Positions 1-8,873 of a stretch of DNA of 64,000 nucleotides are shown here, one piece after another. The stretch spans positions 1 through 64,000 of the forward strand of contig CAXBOO010000005.1 of NCBI GenBank assembly GCA_963977425.1. The letters run 5' to 3'. The translations under genes were made by a program, and so were the position numbers. The first letter of the stretch is position 1. Each line of letters begins with the position of its first letter. The DNA is from CAXBOO01 sp963977425 (GTDB lineage Bacteria; Bacteroidota; Bacteroidia; Flavobacteriales_D; Luteibaculaceae). The notes beneath the pieces were generated by a model. That model had not been told where the DNA came from and did not search any database. It saw nothing but the letters and a program-made list of their open reading frames with translations.

Positions 1-33
1 TCAAACACCATACATTCAAACCTTTTTTTTCCC

Positions 34-1788
34 CTACTTATATTGTAGCTCGAATAAAGCTTGATAGTGTCCACCTTTATCTAACAGCTGCTGGTGAGTA
101 CCTTGTTCTACTATACGCCCTTTATCCAACACTATGATCTTATCGGCATCTTGTATGGTCGATAAACGGTGGGCTATTACGATACTTGTTCGGCCAGAAG
201 TAATTTCGTGTATGGCACGTTGAATCATCTCTTCTGACTCAGAGTCTACTGAAGATGTAGCTTCATCTAATATGAGCAAGTCGGGATTATAAACATAAGC
301 TCTTATAAACGCCAACAACTGACGTTGACCTGTACTTAAAGTTGAGCCTCGTTCACGCACGTTATAAGACAACCCTCCGGGCAATTCGTTGATGAAGTCC
401 AAAGCTCCTACAGCTTCGGCTGCTTTCACTATTTGCGCATCGGTAATATCATCGTCCTTTAAATTGATATTGTTGCTGATGCTATCGGAAAACAAAAAGA
501 CATCTTGCAACACTACCGCTATGCGATCTCTTAATGATTGTAGCTTGTATTCTTTTATATCAACACCATCTACTAGAATTTGACCTTCTTGAAATTCATA
601 CAAGCGAGAAAGTAAATTGACAATACTACTCTTGCCCGCTCCTGTAGCACCAACCAATGCTACAGTTTCGCCAGGCTGTACGGTAAAAGAAATATCGCGC
701 AACACATATTCGTCTTCTATATAGGCAAAGGAAATGTTCTTGAATTCGATATTGCCTTTAAGTTCTGGCAAAATACGTTCGCCTTCGTCTTTTATGTATT
801 GATCTTGTTCGAGAAGATTGAAGACTCTTTCGCTTCCAACCATTCCCATCTGCAATACATTGAATTTATCAGCTAGTTGTCTTATAGGACGAAACAACAT
901 GTGGATCATGAGAATGAACTCGAACAGCACTCCAAAAGTGAGGTCTTCATAAATAATGCCTTTTACTCCATACCAAACAAGCAATGCAATGGACACACTC
1001 GAAAAGACTTCCACAACAGGAAAGAAAATAGCGTTTGCAAAAATAGAGTCTACATGGGCATTTCGGTGTTCTGCATTAATGTCCTCAAACTTTTCCATTT
1101 CACGCTCTTCGCGCCCGAAGATTTGCACCACCGACATTCCTGTAAGATGCTCTTGGGTATAAGCATTGAGTTTAGCAACTTGTACTCTTACTTTAGTAAA
1201 TGCCTTTTTGATGGCGTTCTTAAAAATGTTGGTTCCTATTAATAAGAGAGGTATGCTTGAAATACTCAACAAAGCCAATTGCCAATCGAGATAAAACATA
1301 TAGAGAATAACCAAAACCAGCTTGAGCAAATCGCCCATAATGATAAGAATACCAGAGGAGAATATCTCCCCCATGGTTTCGATATCAGAAATAACACGGG
1401 TAACCAAAGTCCCTATAGGAGTTTTATCGTAAAACGATAGCTTGAATTTAGTGAGATGCTTAAACAATGCCGCACGCAAATCGATGATGACCGACTGACC
1501 TAAATAGTTGGCGCTATAGGTTTGAAAAAATTGCAGTACCGCTTCTATTAACAATACGGCTACTATAAGGAGTACCCACAACCCTAATCCATTGGAATCG
1601 CCTGGTATTATAAAATTATCAATAGTATCGCCTATTAATTTGGGTTTGATAGGCGCCACCACCCCTAGCAACAAAGTTAGAACGAAGGTGAACCAAAATC
1701 GGATTTTATACGGTTTTACAAAGGCCATTACCTTTTTAAAGAGCTTTACGTCAAAAGCTTTACCACTTACCGACTTTTTTTTAATCAT
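34..1788 (-). CDS. ABC exporter, fused membrane and ATPase domains (MsbA/multidrug type)
   Basis: A half-transporter of the type I exporter family that would homodimerise in the inner membrane and export a lipid or drug-like substrate. About six hydrophobic helices fill residues 30-300. The ATPase half is intact: Walker A GATGAGKSS near 380-388, Q-loop Gln near 428, signature LSTGQ near 485, Walker B LLILDE near 505 and switch motif IAHRLS near 540. I chose the ATG at 1788 over an in-frame TTG at 1794. The start overlaps the 3' end of truA by 8 nt, so the two are probably co-transcribed. Substrate cannot be told from sequence. Confidence 0.93.
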   Translation of the reverse strand: MIKKKSVSGKAFDVKLFKKVMAFVKPYKIRFWFTFVLTLLLGVVAPIKPKLIGDTIDNFIIPGDSNGLGLWVLLIVAVLLIEAVLQFFQTYSANYLGQSVIIDLRAALFKHLTKFKLSFYDKTPIGTLVTRVISDIETMGEIFSSGILIIMGDLLKLVLVILYMFYLDWQLALLSISSIPLLLIGTNIFKNAIKKAFTKVRVQVAKLNAYTQEHLTGMSVVQIFGREEREMEKFEDINAEHRNAHVDSIFANAIFFPVVEVFSSVSIALLVWYGVKGIIYEDLTFGVLFEFILMIHMLFRPIRQLADKFNVLQMGMVGSERVFNLLEQDQYIKDEGERILPELKGNIEFKNISFAYIEDEYVLRDISFTVQPGETVALVGATGAGKSSIVNLLSRLYEFQEGQILVDGVDIKEYKLQSLRDRIAVVLQDVFLFSDSISNNINLKDDDITDAQIVKAAEAVGALDFINELPGGLSYNVRERGSTLSTGQRQLLAFIRAYVYNPDLLILDEATSSVDSESEEMIQRAIHEITSGRTSIVIAHRLSTIQDADKIIVLDKGRIVEQGTHQQLLDKGGHYQALFELQYK

Positions 1789-2530
1789 TATCAAAAGGAT
1801 AAATTACATCAGTTAAAAACAACCCCTTTGCGGGAACCGATTCGCCGGCTAAACTACGTTGACCTGATTGAATAATATTCTTAAAATCCGTGAAATTAAT
1901 TTTTTGCTCTCCTACCATCAGTAATGTTCCAACAACACTTCTTACCATATTGCGCAGAAACCGATCAGCACGGATAGTAAAAACTAAATGCTCGTTTTCG
2001 ACTGTCCACTCTGCATGAACAACTTTACAGATATTGGTTGCATTACCAGCATGAGCCTTACAAAACGCTCCGAAATCTGACACCGTGAGTAAATGCTTAG
2101 CGGCATCGTTCATCAATTTCACATCCGGTTTACCAACATACAGCCAAGCATTTGCATTGAATGGATTTTTTCGCGTACTGATATAGTACTTATACTCCCG
2201 TTCTAGGGCCGAAAATCGTGTATGAAGTTCCTCGTTTACCTTAAATGCAGAGTAAATAGCGATGTCTTTACCTAATAATGCATTGAGTTTGTAGACCAAC
2301 TTATCTTCTGAAAATGGCAAGCTTTCACTCTCAAAATGGGCATAGAAACAAGAGGCATGAACTCCAGTATCTGTACGACCACAGCCCATAATCGCAATCT
2401 CCTCACGCAAGAGTATAGACAATGCTTTTTGTATTTCTCCCTGTACCGTAACGGCATTATTTTGTACTTGCCAGCCATGAAAACTGGTTCCGTTGTATGC
2501 TAATTTTAAAAAGTAACGCGACTTTTGCAT
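1781..2530 (-). CDS. truA: tRNA pseudouridine(38-40) synthase TruA
   Basis: Converts uridines 38-40 of the tRNA anticodon arm to pseudouridine in the cytoplasm. The catalytic-Asp motif CGRTDTGVHA lies near residues 50-60 (the first Asp is the nucleophile). The later FLRNMVRSVVGTLL motif is also typical, and the length (249 aa) is normal. Its ATG is separated by a single base from the ATG of the divergent phosphoesterase at 2532, and its 3' end overlaps the ABC exporter gene by 8 nt. Confidence 0.96.
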   Translation of the reverse strand: MQKSRYFLKLAYNGTSFHGWQVQNNAVTVQGEIQKALSILLREEIAIMGCGRTDTGVHASCFYAHFESESLPFSEDKLVYKLNALLGKDIAIYSAFKVNEELHTRFSALEREYKYYISTRKNPFNANAWLYVGKPDVKLMNDAAKHLLTVSDFGAFCKAHAGNATNICKVVHAEWTVENEHLVFTIRADRFLRNMVRSVVGTLLMVGEQKINFTDFKNIIQSGQRSLAGESVPAKGLFLTDVIYPFDND

Positions 2531-2531
2531 T

Positions 2532-3053
2532 ATGACAGTTTGTGTTATTTCCGATTCGCACGGTTACATTGGCAAAGATGCCTTAAAACATATAAATGAC
2601 AGTGATATTGTTCTGCATGCAGGTGATGTTGGGCCAATAGAATGTTTAGATGAGATACAACCACGCAAAAAACTCATTGCTGTATACGGCAATATTGATG
2701 ACCACAAAGTTAGAGCTGAATATCCGGAATACCACATGGTTACTCTTAACGGTTATAAGATCCTGATGATACACATTGCTGGAAAGCCTGGTTATTACAA
2801 TCCTAGAACTAAAGAGCTTATACAATCTTTAAGACCCAATATGTTGGTATGTGGGCACAGCCATATTTTAAAGATACAGTACTATAAAAACAAAGGATTG
2901 CTTCACATAAACCCAGGCGCTATAGGCGTATACGGCATGCATAAACAACGTACTCTTTTAAAATTTAAAGTAGAAAAAGGTGTTGCCAAAGAAATGTTCG
3001 TAGTAGATCTTGGTGAAAGAAAACTACCGGATACGATCGATAGACTTCAATAA
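2532..3053 (+). CDS. metallophosphoesterase, YfcE/MJ0936 family
   Basis: Small cytoplasmic calcineurin-like phosphodiesterase (173 aa). The metal-binding set is complete: SDSHG (Asp8, His10), HAGDVG (Asp32), YGNIDD (Asn), a middle His in MIHIAG, and VCGHSH (two His). Members of this family hydrolyse phosphodiesters in vitro; the physiological substrate is usually unknown. Its start lies 1 nt from that of divergent truA, and its last 30 nt overlap the convergent DUF4293 gene, so it is tightly packed on both sides. Confidence 0.9.
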   Translation: MTVCVISDSHGYIGKDALKHINDSDIVLHAGDVGPIECLDEIQPRKKLIAVYGNIDDHKVRAEYPEYHMVTLNGYKILMIHIAGKPGYYNPRTKELIQSLRPNMLVCGHSHILKIQYYKNKGLLHINPGAIGVYGMHKQRTLLKFKVEKGVAKEMFVVDLGERKLPDTIDRLQ

Positions 3054-3497
3054 CTCAACATCTTTTCTTACTCCACGCAAAGCCATAATTATAAGAGCTA
3101 AAGCAGCTACTGGCAAAAACAATCCTACTGTGTATTGCACGTCTGCATCTACTTTTCCGAAATAGGCCAGAAAATTTCTTACCCCCATAAAAATAGTCAA
3201 TACCAAACCAAAATTGGCTACAAATACAGCGTACACTAATTTAAGCTGTACACGAACAGCTCCGTGTTTTACCAATGCCGCTAGAGTAAACAAAAGAGAA
3301 AGTCCCCAAAAAGCAATTGGCAAGTAATAAAACATAGTTGGTGCCCCCTCAAAAGAAGGTGTATTAGCCGCAGTGGCCCCAAATAAGTTCAAAGCAATTG
3401 GAGCATCTCCAGCTAAAATAGCTAGGTCAAAAAACATGGATAAGCCAACAAGTATTAGCGATAAAAGCAGGTATATATTTTGAATTCGTCCGAACAT
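3024..3497 (-). CDS. DUF4293 family membrane protein
   Basis: A 157-residue protein with four hydrophobic segments (about 8-28, 55-75, 85-107 and 120-140) and the N-terminus MFGRIQNIYLLLS typical of the DUF4293 family, which is confined to Bacteroidota and often sits beside rho. Function is unknown. The 3' end overlaps the convergent phosphoesterase gene by 30 nt; upstream it is divergent from rho across a short region holding an 18-bp palindrome. Confidence 0.85.
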   Translation of the reverse strand: MFGRIQNIYLLLSLILVGLSMFFDLAILAGDAPIALNLFGATAANTPSFEGAPTMFYYLPIAFWGLSLLFTLAALVKHGAVRVQLKLVYAVFVANFGLVLTIFMGVRNFLAYFGKVDADVQYTVGLFLPVAALALIIMALRGVRKDVELLKSIDRIR

Positions 3498-3510
3498 GTC
3501 GCGAATATAA

Positions 3511-3528
3511 TTCCTAATTATTTAGGAA
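3511..3528. promoter_or_regulatory. 18-bp palindrome between DUF4293 and rho
   Basis: Arms TTCCTAA and TTAGGAA are perfectly complementary around a TTAT centre. The site lies 14 nt before the DUF4293 start and about 93 nt before the rho start, in the divergent promoter region. It could be a protein-binding site or a leader hairpin. The structure is certain; the function is a guess. Confidence 0.4.
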
Positions 3529-3620
3529 AAAGTATTGCCATAAATTAAAATGTGTATAATTGCCTAATAGTTATAGATTTTCCGATCGGGAAACTAAGCA
3601 ACATACTCTTTATCATTACG

Positions 3621-5234
3621 ATGTACGATTTCGATTTTTTCGCCAGCAAGAAAATTGGCGATTTGAAGCAATTAGCTAAAACCTTGAACTTAACCAAAAC
3701 CAGTGCCCTTAAAAAAGAGCAATTGGCAGAACGACTAGCCGAGGAATCAAAAAACAATATTTCAAAAGTTCAACCCGTACTGTTTGCTTTTTACCCAGAC
3801 ATAAAACCTGCAGAAAGTACTGCTCCTACTCAACAAGAGGAGAGAAAAAGTCCTAAACCTAGACCAAACCCTAGGCCAAGACCTAAAGCAGAAGGAGACG
3901 ATGCTCCAAAGCCTGAACGGAAAGCAAACGAAAGACACCAACCCAACAATAGACGAAACGACAACAGAGTAGAATCTACAGAGGGTAATACGGATACCAA
4001 TACGGTTCAAAACCAAAGTGGTAGAGATCAACAAAATAGAGATCGTCAGAACAACCAAAGAAATAACCAACGCGAAGACAACAAAAAGCCAAAAGAAGAT
4101 TACAGACAAGTTTTCGAAGGCAAAGTATTTTGTGAAGGAGTTCTCGACATGCTTACCGATGGTAGCGGATATGGTTTTTTAAGATCTGCCGATTACAACT
4201 ACGTTTCTAGCCCAGATGATGTATACGTTTCGCAAAGTATTGTGAAGAAATACGGTCTGAAAGAAGGCGATACCGTAAAAGGAGAATTGCTTCCTCCGAA
4301 AGAAGGCGAACGTTATTTTCCGTTGAATAAAGTTATCAGTATCAACGGTCGTACACCTCAAAGTGTAAGAAACCGTGTACCATTTAAATACTTAACACCC
4401 TTATTCTCGAACGAGAAGTTAAACTTAGCGGGAGAGAGAAGTACGACTTCTACAAGAATACTCGACATGTTTGCTCCGATAGGAAAAGGACAAAGGGGAA
4501 TGATTGTAGCACAACCTAAAACGGGTAAAACAGTACTACTAAAAGAAATAGCCAACGCTATTGCTGCCAACCACCCTGAAGCTTACCTTATAGTTTTGCT
4601 AATTGACGAACGACCAGAAGAGGTTACCGACATGAAGCGAAGCGTAAATGGAGAAGTGATTGCCTCTACATTTGATGAAGAAGCAAAAAACCATGTACAG
4701 ATTGCCAACCTTGTGCTAGAAAAAGCAAAACGTATGGTAGAATGTGGACATGATGTTATCATCTTACTTGACTCTATTACACGTTTAGCTCGCGCATACA
4801 ACACGGTACAACCAGCATCAGGTAAAATATTAAGTGGAGGTGTAGATGCCAATGCATTGCACAAACCAAAACGTTTCTTTGGTGCTGCTAGAAATGTAGA
4901 AAACGGAGGTTCGTTGACTATTTTGGCTACAGCCTTAATAGAAACAGGCTCTAAAATGGACGAAGTTATTTTCGAAGAATTTAAAGGTACAGGTAACATG
5001 GAACTTCAATTGGATAGAGGTCTATCTAACAGAAGAATTTACCCTGCAATCGATATCTTAAAATCTGGAACGCGTCGAGACGACTTATTGCTTTCTCGCG
5101 ATATGCACAACAAAATTACCATCATCCGTAGATTCATCAACGACATGAACCCTATGGAAGCTATGAAGGAGATTAAAGACCGCATAGAGAAAACCGATAG
5201 CAACGAAGAATTCCTACAATCAGCAAAAGGTTAA
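3621..5234 (+). CDS. rho: transcription termination factor Rho with disordered insert
   Basis: Hexameric RNA helicase that terminates transcription. The start at 3621 gives MYDFDFFASKK, the usual Bacteroidota N-terminus; an in-frame start at 3552 would add 23 unlikely residues. Order: Rho N-terminal helical domain (about 10-45); a low-complexity insert rich in Asn, Arg, Gln, Pro and Lys (about 63-162); the RNA-binding fold (about 165-240, including GYGFLR); then the ATPase core with Walker A PKTGKT at 299-304, the LLIDERPEE segment and LLDSITRLARAYN. It is 537 aa because of the insert; E. coli Rho is about 420. The DUF4199 gene follows after 3 nt. Confidence 0.97.
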   Translation: MYDFDFFASKKIGDLKQLAKTLNLTKTSALKKEQLAERLAEESKNNISKVQPVLFAFYPDIKPAESTAPTQQEERKSPKPRPNPRPRPKAEGDDAPKPERKANERHQPNNRRNDNRVESTEGNTDTNTVQNQSGRDQQNRDRQNNQRNNQREDNKKPKEDYRQVFEGKVFCEGVLDMLTDGSGYGFLRSADYNYVSSPDDVYVSQSIVKKYGLKEGDTVKGELLPPKEGERYFPLNKVISINGRTPQSVRNRVPFKYLTPLFSNEKLNLAGERSTTSTRILDMFAPIGKGQRGMIVAQPKTGKTVLLKEIANAIAANHPEAYLIVLLIDERPEEVTDMKRSVNGEVIASTFDEEAKNHVQIANLVLEKAKRMVECGHDVIILLDSITRLARAYNTVQPASGKILSGGVDANALHKPKRFFGAARNVENGGSLTILATALIETGSKMDEVIFEEFKGTGNMELQLDRGLSNRRIYPAIDILKSGTRRDDLLLSRDMHNKITIIRRFINDMNPMEAMKEIKDRIEKTDSNEEFLQSAKG

Positions 5235-5237
5235 TCC

Positions 5238-5750
5238 GTGAAAAACTTTCGTAACGTACTGATTGTTAGTATCGCGTGGATTGTTCTACGTTATGTAATT
5301 TCATTTACTATCCCAGTAGAATCGTTAACCGATTACACCCGCTTTATGGTCATGTTTGGCCCTATCGCTCCTTTGCTTGCAGCTACATACGGTCACATAA
5401 AATCCAAAGGAAAAGAATTTGGTTTCCCCGATGTTTTCAAAGCATCGGCAAAAGCCGGATTTATGTACTCTTTACTTTACCTTATAGGTATATTGGTACT
5501 GTTTCAATTCGTAAATCCTAGCGATTTTAGTTCTCGAAAAGCTCTGATAGTTGCACAACAAATAGAAGCCAATACAGCTGCTGAACTGAGTACACCTGAA
5601 GAAACACGAGCAAAGATCAATGAGATATTTACTCCGTTTAATTATGCTACTATTAGTTTCATGGTTTCGGTATTATTGACTTTATTCTACAGTGCATTCA
5701 TCGCCTTTATGGCTGCAATGTTCAAAAAAAGAGGACAGTTTATTTCGTAG
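5238..5750 (+). CDS. DUF4199 family membrane protein
   Basis: A 170-residue integral membrane protein with hydrophobic segments near 5-22, 38-55, 72-92 and 135-160, matching the DUF4199 family of Bacteroidota. No function is known. The start is GTG, 3 nt after the rho stop, so it is probably translated from the rho transcript. The loop at about 95-130 is polar and probably outside the membrane. Confidence 0.78.
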   Translation: MKNFRNVLIVSIAWIVLRYVISFTIPVESLTDYTRFMVMFGPIAPLLAATYGHIKSKGKEFGFPDVFKASAKAGFMYSLLYLIGILVLFQFVNPSDFSSRKALIVAQQIEANTAAELSTPEETRAKINEIFTPFNYATISFMVSVLLTLFYSAFIAFMAAMFKKRGQFIS

Positions 5751-5769
5751 TTGGTTACATTAGACAATA

Positions 5770-6219
5770 ATGGATCCGCAAAAACTACATTCAGGAAATG
5801 AACTCGATATTTTTTCAGTAAACACTGAAACAGAACTCAATTTACCATTTGTTGACAGTGGTATTAGTGCTGGATTCCCCTCTCCTGCTCTTGATTTTGT
5901 GGACGTCAGTATTGATCTCAACAAACATCTTATCAAGCACCCTTCGGCTACATTTTACGGTCGTGTAAAAGGCGAATCGCTTAAAAATGCAGGCATCAAT
6001 AACAACGACTTACTCATTATAGACAGAAGCTTAGAGCCAACCAACAATAAAATAGCCGTTTGCTTTATTGATGGTGAATTCACTGCCAAACGCATTAAAA
6101 TAGCCAAAAACGAAATTTGGCTGTATCCCGAAAACGACGACTACCAACCCATTATGGTTAATGAGGACAACGACTTTTTAATTTGGGGAATAGTAACCCA
6201 TGTAATAAAGGATGTGTAA
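5770..6219 (+). CDS. umuD: UmuD-like SOS mutagenesis peptidase (S24/LexA family)
   Basis: Self-cleaving subunit of DNA polymerase V. The Ser-Lys dyad is present: Ser70 in KGESLKNAGI and Lys107 in FTAKRIKI. A likely Ala34-Gly35 autocleavage site lies in ISAGFPSP, at about the place of Cys24-Gly25 in E. coli UmuD. Length (149 aa) is normal. The stop codon directly abuts the umuC ATG, indicating translational coupling. No LexA box could be recognised upstream. Confidence 0.9.
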   Translation: MDPQKLHSGNELDIFSVNTETELNLPFVDSGISAGFPSPALDFVDVSIDLNKHLIKHPSATFYGRVKGESLKNAGINNNDLLIIDRSLEPTNNKIAVCFIDGEFTAKRIKIAKNEIWLYPENDDYQPIMVNEDNDFLIWGIVTHVIKDV

Positions 6220-7479
6220 ATGTTTGCCCTCGTTGACTGCAATAATTTTTATGCCTCTTGCGAAAGAGTTTTCCGTCCAGATTTAAACGGAAAGCCCATT
6301 GTGGTGCTTTCTAACAACGATGGATGCGTAATTGCCCGGAGCAACGAAGCCAAAGACTTAGGTGTTCCTATGGGAGCTCCTGCATTCAAAAACAAGGAAT
6401 TATTTGAACAGCAGAAAATCAACGTCTTTTCTGCCAATTTTGCTTTATACGGCGATTTATCAAACCGAGTGATGTCTGTTCTGGGAGAATACTCGCCTGA
6501 AATAGAAATTTACAGCATCGACGAAGCCTTTCTGAAACTAACTGGTTTTGAACAGTACGATTTGCAGAAATACGGCGAAGACATGCGCTACAAAACCACC
6601 AAATACACAGGCATACCTATAAGTGTAGGTATCGCGCCAACTAAGGCTTTGGCAAAAGTAGCCAACCGCATAGCCAAGAAATTTCCTGTTCAAACAAAAG
6701 GCGTCTATATCATCAAAGACGAAGAGCAAAAAATAAAAGCTCTAAAATGGCTTAAAGTAGCGGATGTTTGGGGCATAGGCAGGCGAAACACTCAACGTTT
6801 GTTGGATAAAGATGTGCGCACTGCTTACGATTTCACTCAATTGTCTGATAGCTGGGTAAAAACCAACATGTCTATCGTAGGATTGCGTTTAAAACACGAT
6901 TTGCAAGGCACACCTACCCTCGACTTAGAACTTACATCACCCAAAAAAAATATTGCTACTACACGTAGTTTTGAAAAAGACTACACCGAATTAGAGCAAA
7001 TAGAAGAACGCATCAATACCTTCGCGGTGAGTTGTGCCGATAAATTGCGCCAACAAAATTCGTGTTGCCAATCGCTGGTTGTTTTCATTCACACCAACCA
7101 ACACCGCAAGAACACACCGCAATACAGCCGAAGCATCGTTCTAAAATTGCCTTTTCCAACCAATTCTAGCATAGAACTAGCACAGTTTGCAACACAGGCT
7201 CTAAAACGTATCTTCAAAGCTGGATATCATTATAAACGAGCAGGTGTTATTGTACAAGATTTTACGCCAGAAAATGGTCTGCAAACCATGCTATTTGAGA
7301 ATAGAAACGAAAAACATGTCGATCTGATGAAAGCGCTCGATTCAATCAACGCTCATTATGGTCAGCAAAAAATTCGCTTAGCATCTCAGGATTTAAAACG
7401 CGTGTGGAAAATGAAGCAAGAAAAGCTTTCGCCACGCTACTCCACCAACTTGGATGAAGTAATAACCATACACGTTTGA
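6220..7479 (+). CDS. umuC: DNA polymerase V catalytic subunit UmuC (Y family)
   Basis: Translesion polymerase acting with cleaved UmuD. The first metal-binding motif FALVDCNNFYASCERVF is at the N-terminus and the catalytic YSIDEAF motif near residue 105. A helix-hairpin-helix region (WGIGRRNTQRL) and little-finger domain follow, and the C-terminal DUF4113-like tail (about 370-419) is present. Length (419 aa) is normal. It starts on the base after the umuD stop; the convergent mpl gene ends 16 nt beyond it. Confidence 0.95.
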   Translation: MFALVDCNNFYASCERVFRPDLNGKPIVVLSNNDGCVIARSNEAKDLGVPMGAPAFKNKELFEQQKINVFSANFALYGDLSNRVMSVLGEYSPEIEIYSIDEAFLKLTGFEQYDLQKYGEDMRYKTTKYTGIPISVGIAPTKALAKVANRIAKKFPVQTKGVYIIKDEEQKIKALKWLKVADVWGIGRRNTQRLLDKDVRTAYDFTQLSDSWVKTNMSIVGLRLKHDLQGTPTLDLELTSPKKNIATTRSFEKDYTELEQIEERINTFAVSCADKLRQQNSCCQSLVVFIHTNQHRKNTPQYSRSIVLKLPFPTNSSIELAQFATQALKRIFKAGYHYKRAGVIVQDFTPENGLQTMLFENRNEKHVDLMKALDSINAHYGQQKIRLASQDLKRVWKMKQEKLSPRYSTNLDEVITIHV

Positions 7480-7494
7480 TATTGACTTTAAACG

Positions 7495-8853
7495 CTACTT
7501 AGCTTCTAATTTCAGCATTCCGCCAAAATTTCCTGAACTCAAAAATAAAACCACCGCATTTTCACCAAAATCTTGAGCAAAGGCTGCCGATAGGTCATCC
7601 TTCTCGGTTAAAACTTCCATATCAGGACGAGAAAATGCTGCTTTAACATCGCTCGGATTTAATGCCTCCATTTGTTTTATTTCCAATGCTCGCTTGTCGT
7701 AATACACATAAGCTTTTGATGCCGGATCGAGACTTTTGGCATAATTCTTAATGAATTCGGGATTGAGCGAACTGTAAGTATGCAGCTCCAAAAACACCAC
7801 AATATTCTTATCTGGATATGCTTCTCTAACACCAGCTACTGTCGCTGTTACCTTACTAGGCGCATGTGCAAAATCGCGGTATGCTTTAGCAATGCCTTTT
7901 ACCGTTACGGGTTCTAATCGTTTTGCAGCGCCACCAAAATCGGATAAAGCTTCAAAAAACGAAGCCGAGTCTACCCCCATTTTATTGGCCAATAATCTAG
8001 CGCCTTCCACATTGCTCATGTTGTGCTTTCCTATAACCGATAATGGATAATTTTCGTCATCGAAAACGACTTGATATTCTCCATTCTCAACGGTATAGTT
8101 AGGAACCGAATATGGAATAAAAGTCAAATCTGCTCTATCGGCTTTCTTAATTGCTTCAACAATTTTATCTTCTTCAAAGTAAACTACAGTACCCTTAGGC
8201 TCCATGCTTTTAATGAAATCGACAAAACACTGTATGTAACTTTCTTCTGTTTTAAAAACATTGAAATGATCCCATGCAATACCCGTAATGATGGCCAAAT
8301 TGGGCTTATACCATAAAAATTTCGAGCGTCTATCTATTGGAGAAGACAAATACTCGTCGCCTTCAATAATGGCTGTATTCACATCGCCATGCAGTTTTAC
8401 CATACAATCGAAGCCTTCTAATTGTGCCCCAACCATATACTTTACATCTTGTTGTAATTGATGCAAAACGTGCAACACCATAGAAGTAATGGTTGTTTTA
8501 CCATGACTCCCCGCAATTACAACTCTAAAATCGTTTTCAAAACATTGACCTAAAAATTCGGGATAAGACATCACATCTTTGTTCAGTCTTTTAGCTTCTA
8601 ACAGTTCCGGATTATCTGTTTTTGCATGCATACCAAGTACAATACCATCTGCTGCTGCAATTTTTTCTGGAAACCACCCTTCTTCTTTCGGAAGCAAGCC
8701 TTCTTTTTTCAAACGGCTTCTAGAAGGTTCAAAAATTTGATCGTCTGATCCACTCACTTTATTTCCAGACCGACTTAAAGCTATTGCCAAATTGTGCATT
8801 GCACTACCGCCGATGGCGATAAAGTGAAGGTTTTTAGTAATATTGGTTTCCAT
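7495..8853 (-). CDS. mpl: UDP-N-acetylmuramate:tripeptide ligase, Mpl type
   Basis: Mur-ligase-family enzyme that joins recycled murein tripeptide to UDP-MurNAc. It has the N-terminal IAIGGSAMHNLA dinucleotide fold, the ATP-binding loop GSHGKTT near residue 115, the EGDEYLSSPID segment, and the C-terminal YRDFAHAPSKV motif in which Mpl-type enzymes carry the HxP signature. Length (452 aa) fits Mpl. The -7-like TATTTTCG (8859-8866) lies 5 nt before the ATG. MurC is the main alternative; YRDFAHAPSKV and the absence of neighbouring mur genes favour Mpl. Confidence 0.87.
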   Translation of the reverse strand: METNITKNLHFIAIGGSAMHNLAIALSRSGNKVSGSDDQIFEPSRSRLKKEGLLPKEEGWFPEKIAAADGIVLGMHAKTDNPELLEAKRLNKDVMSYPEFLGQCFENDFRVVIAGSHGKTTITSMVLHVLHQLQQDVKYMVGAQLEGFDCMVKLHGDVNTAIIEGDEYLSSPIDRRSKFLWYKPNLAIITGIAWDHFNVFKTEESYIQCFVDFIKSMEPKGTVVYFEEDKIVEAIKKADRADLTFIPYSVPNYTVENGEYQVVFDDENYPLSVIGKHNMSNVEGARLLANKMGVDSASFFEALSDFGGAAKRLEPVTVKGIAKAYRDFAHAPSKVTATVAGVREAYPDKNIVVFLELHTYSSLNPEFIKNYAKSLDPASKAYVYYDKRALEIKQMEALNPSDVKAAFSRPDMEVLTEKDDLSAAFAQDFGENAVVLFLSSGNFGGMLKLEAK

Positions 8854-8873
8854 TGCTTCGAAAATAGAAAACT

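Noticed and set aside
7495..8853. Calling this ligase MurC
   Set aside because: HAPSKV motif, length near 450 and isolation from other mur genes favour the Mpl recycling ligase; MurC remains a less likely alternative.
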